Of a DNA stretch of 15,597 nt, positions 1-7,245 are shown piece after piece. Below the pieces are notes generated by a model. The model saw only the letters and a program-made list of their open reading frames with translations. It made no database searches and was not told the origin of the DNA. The DNA comes from Pseudomonadota bacterium (GTDB taxonomy: Bacteria; Pseudomonadota; Gammaproteobacteria; Steroidobacterales; Steroidobacteraceae). The position numbers and the translations under genes are program-made. Position 1 is the first letter of the stretch. Each line of letters starts with the position of its first letter. The DNA lies in the NCBI GenBank assembly GCA_021838065.1, contig JAKCEJ010000033.1, forward strand, positions 1 through 15,597, in the 5' to 3' direction.

Positions 1-2
1 AG

Positions 3-2342
3 GTGAACACCACCCCGGTGGCGGCCTTCGGCATCCAGCTGCTGCCCGGGGCCAACAGCCTGCAGGTGATGAAGGCGATCAAGACCGAGATGGGTCAGCT
101 GCAGAAGACCTTCCCGGCGGGGGTAACCTGGTTCGCGCCGGTCGACTCCACCATCTTCATCAAATCGGCGATCAAGGACGTGCTGATCACGATCCTCGAG
201 GCCTTCGCCCTGGTCTTCGTCGTCATGCTGGTCTTCCTGCAGAGCTTGCGCACGACCCTGATCCCAATGCTGATCGTGCCGACGGCGTTGTCCGGCGCGC
301 TGATCGGCATCTACGCCCTCGGCTACTCGATCAATCAGCTCACGCTGTTCGCCATGGTGCTCGCCATCGGCATTCTCGTCGATGATGCCATCGTGGTGGT
401 CGAGGCGGTCGATCGCATCATGCGCGAGGAGCATCTGCCGGCCAAGGAGGCCGCGCGCAAGGCCATGAGTCAGATCACCGGCGCCATCGTGGCGATCACG
501 CTGGTGCTCGCCGCGGTGTTCATTCCGAGCGCCCTGCAGACCGGCAGCACCGGCGTCATCTACCGTCAGTTCGCGCTCACGCTGTCGATTTCGATGGTGT
601 TCTCCGCCTTCCTGGCGCTGTCCTTCTCGCCGGCGCTGTGCGCCTCGCTGATGCGGCCGCAACACCTGAGCAACCCGGTGTTCCGCGGATTCAACCGCCT
701 CTTCGAGGGCACGCGCGCCGCATACGTGCGCCGGGTATTCGAGTCGGTCGCGCACCTGCCCCGCTGGATGACGGGCTTCGCGGTGATCGTGGCGCTCGGC
801 CTGTTCCTGCTCGCCAAGCTGCCCAGCAGCTTCGTGCCGCAGGAGGATCAGGGCGACATCATGGCGTCCTTTGAGTTGCCGCCGGGAGCCTCCCTGCAGC
901 GCACCGAGGCCGTGCTGCATCACTTCTACCAGATCCTCATCAAGAACCCGGCCGTTCACGATGTCTTCCAGGCCGCCGGTGCCAACTTCTCCGGCACCGC
1001 CGAAAGCGCCGGCCGGTCGTTCATTCACCTCGTTCCCTGGAGCCAGCGCTCGCAGACCGCCTCGCAGATCATCCGCTGGGCCAACCGGACCGCCAAGCAG
1101 CAGATCCACAATGCGTCCGTCTTCGTGATCAACCGGCCGACGATCCAGGGACTGGGGCAGTTCGGCGGCTTCGATTTCTACCTTGAGGACCGCGCGGGGC
1201 TCGGGCGCGCGGCGCTCAACTCGGCGGTGAAGACGCTGCTCGACAAGGCCGCCAAGGACCCGGAGCTCTACAACGTGCGCGTCAATGGCCTCGAGCCGCA
1301 GCCGGAGCTGATGCTGCACGTCAATAGGGTCGAGGCCGAGTCGATGGGCGTCTCGCCCCAACAGGTCTACCAGTCGATCCAGCTGATGCTGGCGCCGGTG
1401 TTTGCGAACCAGTTCATCTACGATGGCCGGGTGGAGCAGGTGCTGGTGCAGGCCGCGGCGCCCTACCGGATGAGCGCCAAGAGTCTGCAGCAGTTCTATG
1501 TCAATGCCCCGAATGCCGCCACCTCGGGTAGCTCGGGCAGCTCCGCCAGTTCAGGCGGCTCGACCCCCACGATGGTGCCGCTGTCCGACTTCGTGCGTAC
1601 CCAGTGGCTGACGGCCGACCCGGCGCTGACCGGGTACGATGAGTATCCGGCGGTGGAGATCGTCGGCTCCGCGGCGCCCGGCTACAGCTCCGGGCAGGCC
1701 ATGAGCGCGATGCAGAAGATCGTCACCCGCTACCTGCCGCACGGGCTCGGCTACAGCTGGGCGGGCGAGTCGCTGGAGGAGATCAGCTCCCGGGCTCAGG
1801 CCCCGATGCTCTTCACCCTCTCGATCCTGGTGGTCTACCTGGCACTCGCCGCACTCTATGAGAGCTGGAGCATTCCGGCGTCGGTGCTGCTCGCAGTGCC
1901 CATCGGGGTCATCGGCAGCGCCATTGCGATGAGCCTACGGGGTCTGACGGACGATGTGTTCTTCAAGATCGGCCTTGTCACCATCATCGGCCTCACCGCC
2001 AAAAACGCCATCCTGATCGTGGAGTTCGCGGTCTCAGGACAGCACAACGGGCTGAGCCTGCACAAGGCCGTGCTCGAGGCGGTCCGGCTGCGCTTCCGCC
2101 CCATCATCATGACCTCGTTCGCCTTCATTCTCGGCGTGTTTCCGATGGTGGTCTCGACGGGCGCCGGCGCCAATGCAAGGCACGATCTGGGCACTTGTGT
2201 CGTCGGCGGCATGCTGACTGCGGTGGTTCTGGGCGTGCTGCTGATCCCGCTGTGCTACGTGAGCGTGCGGCGTCTGCTCGGCGACAAGCTCGACGAGGAG
2301 CCGCGTCACGGCGAAGTCACACCGTCGCCGGACGCTTCGTGA
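3..2342 (+). CDS. RND multidrug efflux pump inner-membrane subunit (AcrB/MexB-type), 5'-truncated
   Basis: This is the C-terminal 779 residues of a proton-driven HAE1-type RND exporter. In such tripartite pumps this inner-membrane subunit captures drugs and passes them to an outer-membrane channel. The TM4 motif GILVDDAIVVVE places Asp127-Asp128 at the proton-relay pair (D407/D408 of AcrB), so roughly 280 N-terminal residues lie left of the window. The TM10 motif GLTAKNAILIVEFA supplies the partner Lys667 (K940 of AcrB). The STGAG and ALYESWSIP segments are typical. An unusual Ser/Gly-rich stretch (residues 508-520) sits in a periplasmic porter-domain hairpin where AcrB has only a short turn. 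The apparent first codon is not a real start; the frame continues leftwards. The adaptor and outer-membrane genes are not visible. The gene ends inside the 3' end of the convergent permease gene. Substrates cannot be read from the sequence. Confidence 0.96.
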   Translation: MNTTPVAAFGIQLLPGANSLQVMKAIKTEMGQLQKTFPAGVTWFAPVDSTIFIKSAIKDVLITILEAFALVFVVMLVFLQSLRTTLIPMLIVPTALSGALIGIYALGYSINQLTLFAMVLAIGILVDDAIVVVEAVDRIMREEHLPAKEAARKAMSQITGAIVAITLVLAAVFIPSALQTGSTGVIYRQFALTLSISMVFSAFLALSFSPALCASLMRPQHLSNPVFRGFNRLFEGTRAAYVRRVFESVAHLPRWMTGFAVIVALGLFLLAKLPSSFVPQEDQGDIMASFELPPGASLQRTEAVLHHFYQILIKNPAVHDVFQAAGANFSGTAESAGRSFIHLVPWSQRSQTASQIIRWANRTAKQQIHNASVFVINRPTIQGLGQFGGFDFYLEDRAGLGRAALNSAVKTLLDKAAKDPELYNVRVNGLEPQPELMLHVNRVEAESMGVSPQQVYQSIQLMLAPVFANQFIYDGRVEQVLVQAAAPYRMSAKSLQQFYVNAPNAATSGSSGSSASSGGSTPTMVPLSDFVRTQWLTADPALTGYDEYPAVEIVGSAAPGYSSGQAMSAMQKIVTRYLPHGLGYSWAGESLEEISSRAQAPMLFTLSILVVYLALAALYESWSIPASVLLAVPIGVIGSAIAMSLRGLTDDVFFKIGLVTIIGLTAKNAILIVEFAVSGQHNGLSLHKAVLEAVRLRFRPIIMTSFAFILGVFPMVVSTGAGANARHDLGTCVVGGMLTAVVLGVLLIPLCYVSVRRLLGDKLDEEPRHGEVTPSPDAS

Positions 2343-3690
2343 ACCACCGCCAGGCATAGTAAATCGGGATACCCACGACGATCACCAGCAGCGTCAGCAC
2401 CGTGTCGCGCGGGTCGGTGACGAGCGCGTTCGCCAGCATCCCGAGCGAGGCCAGCAGGAACACCGCGGGCACCACCGGGTAGCCCCAGGTGCGGTACGGC
2501 CGCGGCAGGTCCGGCTGCGTCCGTCGCAGGACATACACCCCCGCTACGGTGAGCACGTAGAACGGCCACAAGCCGAGCACGAAGCGGGCGGCGAGCTGGG
2601 CGAAGTCGTTTTGCATCACGTAGACGCAGCCGAGCAGCGTGGCAATCCAGATCGCCACCGAGGGACTTTGGAAGCGCGGCGAGACCCGCCCGACGCTGCG
2701 GAACAGCAGCCCGCGGTCGCCCATGGCGAATATCACCCGTGATCCGGTCATGAGCGAGGCGTGCAGTCCGCTGAAGGTCGACAGCAGCACCACGGCCGCG
2801 ATCACCGCCGCGCCGGCTGCGCCGATGAGCGGAATGTGCTGCGCGACGGTGGTGGCCACGAGCGGCGAACCGGCAATCTGCTCAGCCGGCAGCGCATACC
2901 AGAATCCCACGTTCACCACCAGGTAGACCAACATCACGCAGCAGGTCCCGATGATCAGCGCCAGCGGCAGCGTGCGCTGCGGCCGGGCCACTTCCCCGCC
3001 CATGAACGACAGATCGGCCCAGCCGTCATACGTCCACATCACCGGGACCAGCGCGGTCGCGATCAGCGACAGCTGCGCTCCACCCTGCCAGATCACACGA
3101 TGCTGCACCGCGCCGCCTCCGGCCACTGCGGTGAACGCCAGCAGACCGAGCACGAGCAACGCGCCGTACTTGGCCGCGGTGGCTGGCGTCAGGACGGCGA
3201 CCGCGCGCTTCACGCCGATGTAGTTGATGGTCCCGACCACGAGGATGGTGGCGGCCGCCACCAGGTGCACCTCCTCGGAGCTGAGCGGAATGAAGTAGCC
3301 GAGATACTCGGCGAAGATCGTTGAGGTGGCACCGAGGGCCGAGGCACGGATGACCGCGAGCTCCGTCCAGCCGAACAGGAACGCCGGCAGCTGGCCGTAG
3401 GCCTCCAGGAGGTAGGCGAAGATGCCGCCCGAACGCGGCATGGCCGCGGCCAGCTCCGCGACCGATAGCGCACCGGAAAGCGCCACTACACCGCCGATCG
3501 CCCAGCACAGGATCGCAGGCCCCGGCGAGTGCAGCATCGTCGCCACGGTGGCCGGCACGCGGAAGATGCCGCTGCCCACCGTGACCCCGACCAGCACGAC
3601 CACGGCGCTCCAGAGTCCCACCGTGCGCGGCATGCGCTCACCCCAGGGGTCGGCGGCTGCGTTCTGTTCGTCGCCGAGGGATGGCGCCAC
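2317..3690 (-). CDS. APC-superfamily amino-acid permease (LAT-like)
   Basis: A 457-residue inner-membrane protein with about twelve hydrophobic segments, the usual length for the APC family. The TM1 signature GVTVGSGIF (residues 35-43) holds the unwound GSG substrate-binding motif. It is followed by the family segment AELAAAMPRSGG (78-89). YDGWAD with EVARPQRTLP (221-242) and RPYRTWGYPVVP (397-408) are the patterns of the LAT-type (L-type amino acid transporter) branch. The family moves amino acids or related amines by exchange or proton symport; the substrate here is not predictable. The start is GTG at 3690, chosen because GGAGG lies six bases upstream (3697-3701). An internal ATG (residue 20) is possible. 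The gene begins 57 bp after dacB on the same strand, and its last 26 bp overlap the convergent RND gene. Confidence 0.93.
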   Translation of the reverse strand: MAPSLGDEQNAAADPWGERMPRTVGLWSAVVVLVGVTVGSGIFRVPATVATMLHSPGPAILCWAIGGVVALSGALSVAELAAAMPRSGGIFAYLLEAYGQLPAFLFGWTELAVIRASALGATSTIFAEYLGYFIPLSSEEVHLVAAATILVVGTINYIGVKRAVAVLTPATAAKYGALLVLGLLAFTAVAGGGAVQHRVIWQGGAQLSLIATALVPVMWTYDGWADLSFMGGEVARPQRTLPLALIIGTCCVMLVYLVVNVGFWYALPAEQIAGSPLVATTVAQHIPLIGAAGAAVIAAVVLLSTFSGLHASLMTGSRVIFAMGDRGLLFRSVGRVSPRFQSPSVAIWIATLLGCVYVMQNDFAQLAARFVLGLWPFYVLTVAGVYVLRRTQPDLPRPYRTWGYPVVPAVFLLASLGMLANALVTDPRDTVLTLLVIVVGIPIYYAWRWFTKRPATV

Positions 3691-3714
3691 GGGAATCCTC
3701 CGGTAAATTCCCGC

Positions 3715-3720
3715 AGGATA
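3715..3720 (-). promoter_or_regulatory. Candidate extended -10 upstream of the APC permease gene
   Basis: On the minus strand TGC is followed directly by TATCCT (4 of 6 matches to TATAAT), giving an extended -10 arrangement about 25 nt before the GTG start. No convincing -35 box is visible. It would let the permease be transcribed independently of dacB. This is inference from consensus only. Confidence 0.25.
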
Positions 3721-3747
3721 GCAAACGCCGGACGGCGCTGGCGTCTC

Positions 3748-5199
3748 TCAGTTCCGGCGGGCGAGCGCCTCGATATCGGAGCGTTCGGCGCCGATGGCCT
3801 GGTACAGCGGCACGTGGCGCCAGCGCGGCCCGCCGTTGACGATGGCCGCGAAGGCGATCCAGCCGCCGTCACGCTTGCGCAGGTAGCCGGCGATGCCGCA
3901 CACCGAGCGAGGATTGTTCAGCGTGCCGGTCTTCAGCGCCACGCGGTCCAGCCACGCCGCATCACCCTGGCGCAGGAACAGAAACGGCGCGTCATGCGGG
4001 GCAACGAGGCCGGCATAGAAGGCTGGGAAGCGGCGCGTGTCGTGGTATTCGTGGATCAGCAACCGCACCAGATCGTTCGCCGAGAGCCTGTTGTCGGTGG
4101 TCAGGCCGCTGCCGCTGTAAAGCGGCGGCGGGCCCAGATCCGGCGGATCGCCGTACTCGGTGCCTGCCACGAAATCCGACAGCAGCCGGCTGGCCGAAGC
4201 GAGCGTCTCGTGCGGCTGGCTCACCGCGCCCATGTCGAGGGTCAGTACATCGGCGATGTAGTTGTTGGAATACTGCAGCATCCGCCACAGCTGCTCGCGC
4301 ACCAGCAGACCGTCGACCCGCGCCAACAGGAACGCATGCGCGGGCAGCGGTTCAAAGTGCACCTGCACCGGGCCCGCGACCCGCACCCCGAGCTCGCGCA
4401 GCGCCTCCCTCAACAGCAGGCCCGTGCCGCGCGCCGGATCGGACATCGCGCGATAGACGCGCTGCCCGTCTCCCACCGGCACGTCGCCCCCGATTGCCAG
4501 AGTGTCTTCGCCGTCCTGGGTGCGCCGCTCGACCCAGAACGTCTGACGGGCGCCGCGCGCAACGGTGCGGATGTGGCCGATCACCTTGATGGGCAGATGC
4601 GTCACGCCGCAACCGCCGACGCGCGCGGTCGCCCACGGCCTCGTCGGCACGACCCGCACGCACCAGGTACCGAAGTCCACCCCGATCGCCGACAGCGGCG
4701 CGTTGTAGGCATTGTCGCTGCGCATCAGCGCGGCACAGCGATCGTGGTTGCCGCAGGCCACCGTTCCGAACGGCAGCGGATCGACCACCAGCGCCCCGGT
4801 GACCTGGTGCAATCCGGCGCCGCGCGCCTCGGCCGCCAGTTCCCACAGGGATCGGTCGTCGAGGGACGGATCGCCGGCGCCGGCGAGGACGAGGTTCCCC
4901 CTCAGCACGCCGCCGCGGATCGGCTGCATGGACAGCAGGCGGGTTTGAAACTGCTCATTGGGCGGCCACTCCTGCAGTGCCTCGGCCGCGGTCGCCAGTT
5001 TAGTGAGCGAGGCGGGCGTCAGGCGCCGGTCCGGATTGAGCTGCTCGATCACGCGGCCCGTTGCCAGATCCACCGCGAGGGCCGATACGAGCGCGCCCTG
5101 GCGCTGCAGGCGCGCCACAGCGGCCCACTGTGCCCGAGCCGGAAGCGTAGCCAGCAACGACAATGCCGCGAACAGGAATGAAGTGAGGCTCAGGCGCAT
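3748..5199 (-). CDS. dacB: D-alanyl-D-alanine carboxypeptidase/endopeptidase, PBP4 type (peptidase S13)
   Basis: A 483-residue periplasmic class C penicillin-binding protein that trims pentapeptide stems and/or cuts peptide cross-links in peptidoglycan. All three active-site motifs are intact: Ser64-Leu-Thr-Lys67 (nucleophile and base), Ser311-Asn-Asn313, and Lys423-Thr-Gly425. The YSGSGLTTDNR segment (361-371) is characteristic of S13 enzymes. Residues 1-23 form a signal peptide ending ATLPARA before Gln24. The large insertion between the first two motifs (about residues 70-305) matches the PBP4 family layout. The ATG at 5199 is supported by the signal peptide, although no good Shine-Dalgarno sequence precedes it. 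The gene sits between the tRNA-Arg gene and the APC permease, all on the minus strand. Confidence 0.96.
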   Translation of the reverse strand: MRLSLTSFLFAALSLLATLPARAQWAAVARLQRQGALVSALAVDLATGRVIEQLNPDRRLTPASLTKLATAAEALQEWPPNEQFQTRLLSMQPIRGGVLRGNLVLAGAGDPSLDDRSLWELAAEARGAGLHQVTGALVVDPLPFGTVACGNHDRCAALMRSDNAYNAPLSAIGVDFGTWCVRVVPTRPWATARVGGCGVTHLPIKVIGHIRTVARGARQTFWVERRTQDGEDTLAIGGDVPVGDGQRVYRAMSDPARGTGLLLREALRELGVRVAGPVQVHFEPLPAHAFLLARVDGLLVREQLWRMLQYSNNYIADVLTLDMGAVSQPHETLASASRLLSDFVAGTEYGDPPDLGPPPLYSGSGLTTDNRLSANDLVRLLIHEYHDTRRFPAFYAGLVAPHDAPFLFLRQGDAAWLDRVALKTGTLNNPRSVCGIAGYLRKRDGGWIAFAAIVNGGPRWRHVPLYQAIGAERSDIEALARRN

Positions 5200-5321
5200 G
5201 CGTGCGGGTTATGGTAATTCAAAGTCGGGGAGGCGGGGTGCCCTGCAGCGCACAGATTGAGCGCCGCGTGCGTTCCTCGTCTTGGAACGGACTGTCGGGC
5301 CTCACGGATGACAGCGAAAGA

Positions 5322-5398
5322 TGGCGCGCCCGGAGAGATTCGAACTCCCGACCTCATGGTTCGTAGCCATGCGCTCTATCCAACTGAGCTACGGGCGC
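5322..5398 (-). tRNA. tRNA-Arg (anticodon ACG)
   Basis: A complete 77-nt cloverleaf can be drawn. The acceptor GCGCCCG pairs with CGGGCGC, the D stem is GCUC/GAGC, and the anticodon stem is CAUGG/CCAUG around the loop CUACGAA. The variable loop is AGGUC and the T stem is GGGAG/CUCUC (one G-U pair) around UUCGAAU. The anticodon is ACG; in bacteria A34 of this tRNA is normally deaminated to inosine to read CGU, CGC and CGA. The discriminator is G and CCA is encoded in the DNA (5324-5322). No integrase gene or duplicated 3' end is present nearby. Confidence 0.97.
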
Positions 5399-5450
5399 GC
5401 TGCATGCCGCCGCGGCAGTCGACTGCGCGGGGTCCCCGGCGGGGGCGCGC

Positions 5451-5478
5451 ATCCTAGCACGGCTGCCGCCGCAGGCAA
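5451..5478 (-). promoter_or_regulatory. Probable promoter of tRNA-Arg
   Basis: On the minus strand TTGCCT (-35, 5473-5478; 4 of 6) and TAGGAT (-10, 5451-5456; 4 of 6) are 16 nt apart. The -10 is preceded by TGC, an extended -10. The bases after the -10 are almost all G or C, resembling the discriminator of stable-RNA promoters under stringent control. The predicted start lies about 46 nt before the tRNA. A perfect 12-bp palindrome (5415-5426) lies in the leader. Confidence 0.45.
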
Positions 5479-5480
5479 AA

Positions 5481-6761
5481 TCAGTAGAGCAGCGCGATCG
5501 CCACCCCCGCGACGGCCACCGCAAGCAGCGCCGCCGCCGGCTTGCGGCAGGTGCGCAGGCTTCCGAACGTCACCGCATAAACGGCCTTGAGCACGTTGTT
5601 CGACGAGGCGGCGAGCAGGATGGCGGCCGCCAGGCTCCCGAGGGACATTCCGGCGACGCTCCCCTGGGCGAGATTGAGCACGAAGGGGTCGATGTCGGTG
5701 ACGCCGGAAATCGCGGCGAGACCGAATACGCCGGGACGGCCGAAGGTGGTCCGCACCCAGCTTGAGGCCAGCGCCACGGCGACGAACAGGGCCGCGAAGG
5801 TGACCGCCGCGAGCAGCTGCAGCGGATTGGTGACAGGCAGCTTGCCCGCCGCGGGCATGGCGGCCGCGGGGCGCCGCCACCACATGACCGCCGCAATCGC
5901 CGCCGTCAGCGCGAACAGGCCCACCGTCGGCGGCAGCAGCAGCAGCGCCAGGGGCCGATTGAACAGTGCCACGACCACATCGATCCGCAGGTACATGACG
6001 GCGGTGGCAACGACTATGCCCACCGTCAGCTCGGGCCGTTCGGCTTGCGCTCCGCGCTGCGCCCGCGCCAGCACCACCGTGGTCGCGGTCGAGGAGTAGG
6101 CGCCGCCGAGAAGCGAGGGCGTCAGTGCGCCACTCGAGGGGACATAGCGCCGCAGGAGATAGCTGAGATAGGAGAGACTCGACACCGCTACCAGCGCGAG
6201 CCAGACCTGCAGCGGCGTGATCGGTGTCCACGACACAATGGGGCGGTCGGGGATCAGCGGCAGGATGACACCCACCAGAATCAAGAACTTGCCAAGCGTG
6301 TACACCTCATCGCCGGATACAAGCTGCGCCAGGCGATGCAGGGGGGCGCGGCTCTCGACCAGGAGCACCGCCGCCACCGCCGCCGCCACCAGCACCCATG
6401 AGGGCTGGGTCAGCGCCGCCGGACCGAACCCGTAGGTCAGCAGGTTGACCGCGGGCACGACGAGGGTCGGGCGATTGGCCTCACGCGCGTACTCGCCGCG
6501 CAGATGCGCATACAGCCAGATCGCCACGGCCGCCAGCCCCACCAGAAAAGGCGACAGCGACGGGTCGCCGATCAGGTACAGCACCGAGCCGAGCAGCGTC
6601 AGGAGCGGGAAGGTGCGGATGCCGCCCGGCGGGGCGCTCGGCTCCTGCTTATAGACGCCCTCGAACGCCAGGCCGACGAACACGGCCATCGCCACCGCCA
6701 GCCCCAGGTGCGTGGCGAGCGCCAGCGGCACAAAGCCCTTGATTGCGAGCGGCGCGGGCAC
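5481..6761 (-). CDS. MgtC/SapB-like N-terminus plus DUF4010 polytopic membrane protein
   Basis: A 426-residue, very hydrophobic protein with about eleven to twelve membrane segments. The N-terminal part resembles MgtC/SapB proteins, with the GGIRTFPLLTLLG motif at residues 46-58. The middle segment DEVYTLGKFLILVGVILPLIP-like and the C-terminal ISGVTDIDPF and AAILLAASSNN patterns are those of DUF4010. The biochemical role of this family is not established; magnesium or stress-related membrane functions are suggested only by the MgtC resemblance. The GTG start at 6761 is one base after the TGA of the VOC gene (6765-6763), so translation is probably coupled. It is the last protein gene of the long minus-strand block that starts with the B12 genes; the tRNA-Arg promoter abuts its stop codon. 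A link to cobalamin is suggested only by position. Confidence 0.85.
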   Translation of the reverse strand: MPAPLAIKGFVPLALATHLGLAVAMAVFVGLAFEGVYKQEPSAPPGGIRTFPLLTLLGSVLYLIGDPSLSPFLVGLAAVAIWLYAHLRGEYAREANRPTLVVPAVNLLTYGFGPAALTQPSWVLVAAAVAAVLLVESRAPLHRLAQLVSGDEVYTLGKFLILVGVILPLIPDRPIVSWTPITPLQVWLALVAVSSLSYLSYLLRRYVPSSGALTPSLLGGAYSSTATTVVLARAQRGAQAERPELTVGIVVATAVMYLRIDVVVALFNRPLALLLLPPTVGLFALTAAIAAVMWWRRPAAAMPAAGKLPVTNPLQLLAAVTFAALFVAVALASSWVRTTFGRPGVFGLAAISGVTDIDPFVLNLAQGSVAGMSLGSLAAAILLAASSNNVLKAVYAVTFGSLRTCRKPAAALLAVAVAGVAIALLY

Positions 6762-6762
6762 G

Positions 6763-7212
6763 TCAGGCGCTTTCAGCCGGTCCGGCGGCGGCCTTCAGCT
6801 CGATGCCGTTGCCCTCGGGATCCTGCAGATAGAGCGACGGACCCTCGCCCTCGGCCCCGTAGCGGTTCGCGACGTCCCCGACACGTACGCCGTGTTCACG
6901 CAGGTACGAGCGGATCGCGGCGGCGTCGAACGACGATATGAGCAGGCACACGTGATCGACGTTCGGTTCCGTGCCGCCAGTCTGACCCGGCGCGCCCGCG
7001 AGGGCGCGCTGCGGCACCACATCGATCAGACAACGGCCCGCGCGCAATTGGGTCAGATGGATGTCGGGCTGCTCGCGCTCCACCGGACAGCCCAGCACGT
7101 CGCGATAGAATGCGACCAGCCGGCCCGGCTCGCGCGCCCGCAGCACGACGTGATCGATCCCCGTGATCCTGAACGGGACGACGTCCGACCCCGGCCCGCT
7201 GCGCGTCGCCAT
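6763..7212 (-). CDS. VOC-superfamily (glyoxalase/bleomycin-resistance fold) protein
   Basis: A 149-residue single-gene VOC protein with two beta-alpha-beta-beta-beta modules. The modules start at ITGIDHVVLRA (residues 17-27) and NVDHVCLLI (84-92). Candidate metal ligands are His21, Asp64 (where glyoxalase I has Glu), His87 and Glu138 in PEGNGIELK. Such proteins are metal-dependent lyases, isomerases, dioxygenases or drug-binding proteins, and the substrate cannot be assigned. I prefer the ATG at 7212; an in-frame GTG at 7230 would add six residues. No Shine-Dalgarno is visible, but TACAAT lies six bases before the ATG and could give a near-leaderless transcript. It begins 33 bp after cobQ and ends one base before the DUF4010 start, so it is likely co-transcribed with both. 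Whether it acts in B12 metabolism is unknown. Confidence 0.9.
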   Translation of the reverse strand: MATRSGPGSDVVPFRITGIDHVVLRAREPGRLVAFYRDVLGCPVEREQPDIHLTQLRAGRCLIDVVPQRALAGAPGQTGGTEPNVDHVCLLISSFDAAAIRSYLREHGVRVGDVANRYGAEGEGPSLYLQDPEGNGIELKAAAGPAESA

Positions 7213-7218
7213 GCGCCC

Positions 7219-7224
7219 ATTGTA
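7219..7224 (-). promoter_or_regulatory. Possible -10 box directly upstream of the VOC gene
   Basis: On the minus strand TACAAT (5 of 6 to TATAAT) ends six bases before the ATG at 7212, so a start would fall at or next to the A of the initiation codon. The region 16-18 nt upstream has no good -35 sequence. If real, the VOC and DUF4010 genes could be transcribed independently of the cobalamin riboswitch. Confidence 0.25.
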
Positions 7225-7245
7225 GGCCACGCGCCGGCTCGTTGC

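Noticed and set aside
3724..3740. Intrinsic terminator after dacB
   Set aside because: A short GC stem (CGCC/GGCG) followed by only TTT is too weak to call; it may equally be chance.
3529..5181. 550-codon open frame on the plus strand
   Set aside because: Antisense to dacB, which has a signal peptide and three intact active-site motifs; the translation is Arg/Gln/His-rich without domains.
5322..5398. tRNA-Arg as an integration site
   Set aside because: No integrase, no duplicated tRNA 3' end and no composition break are visible on either side.
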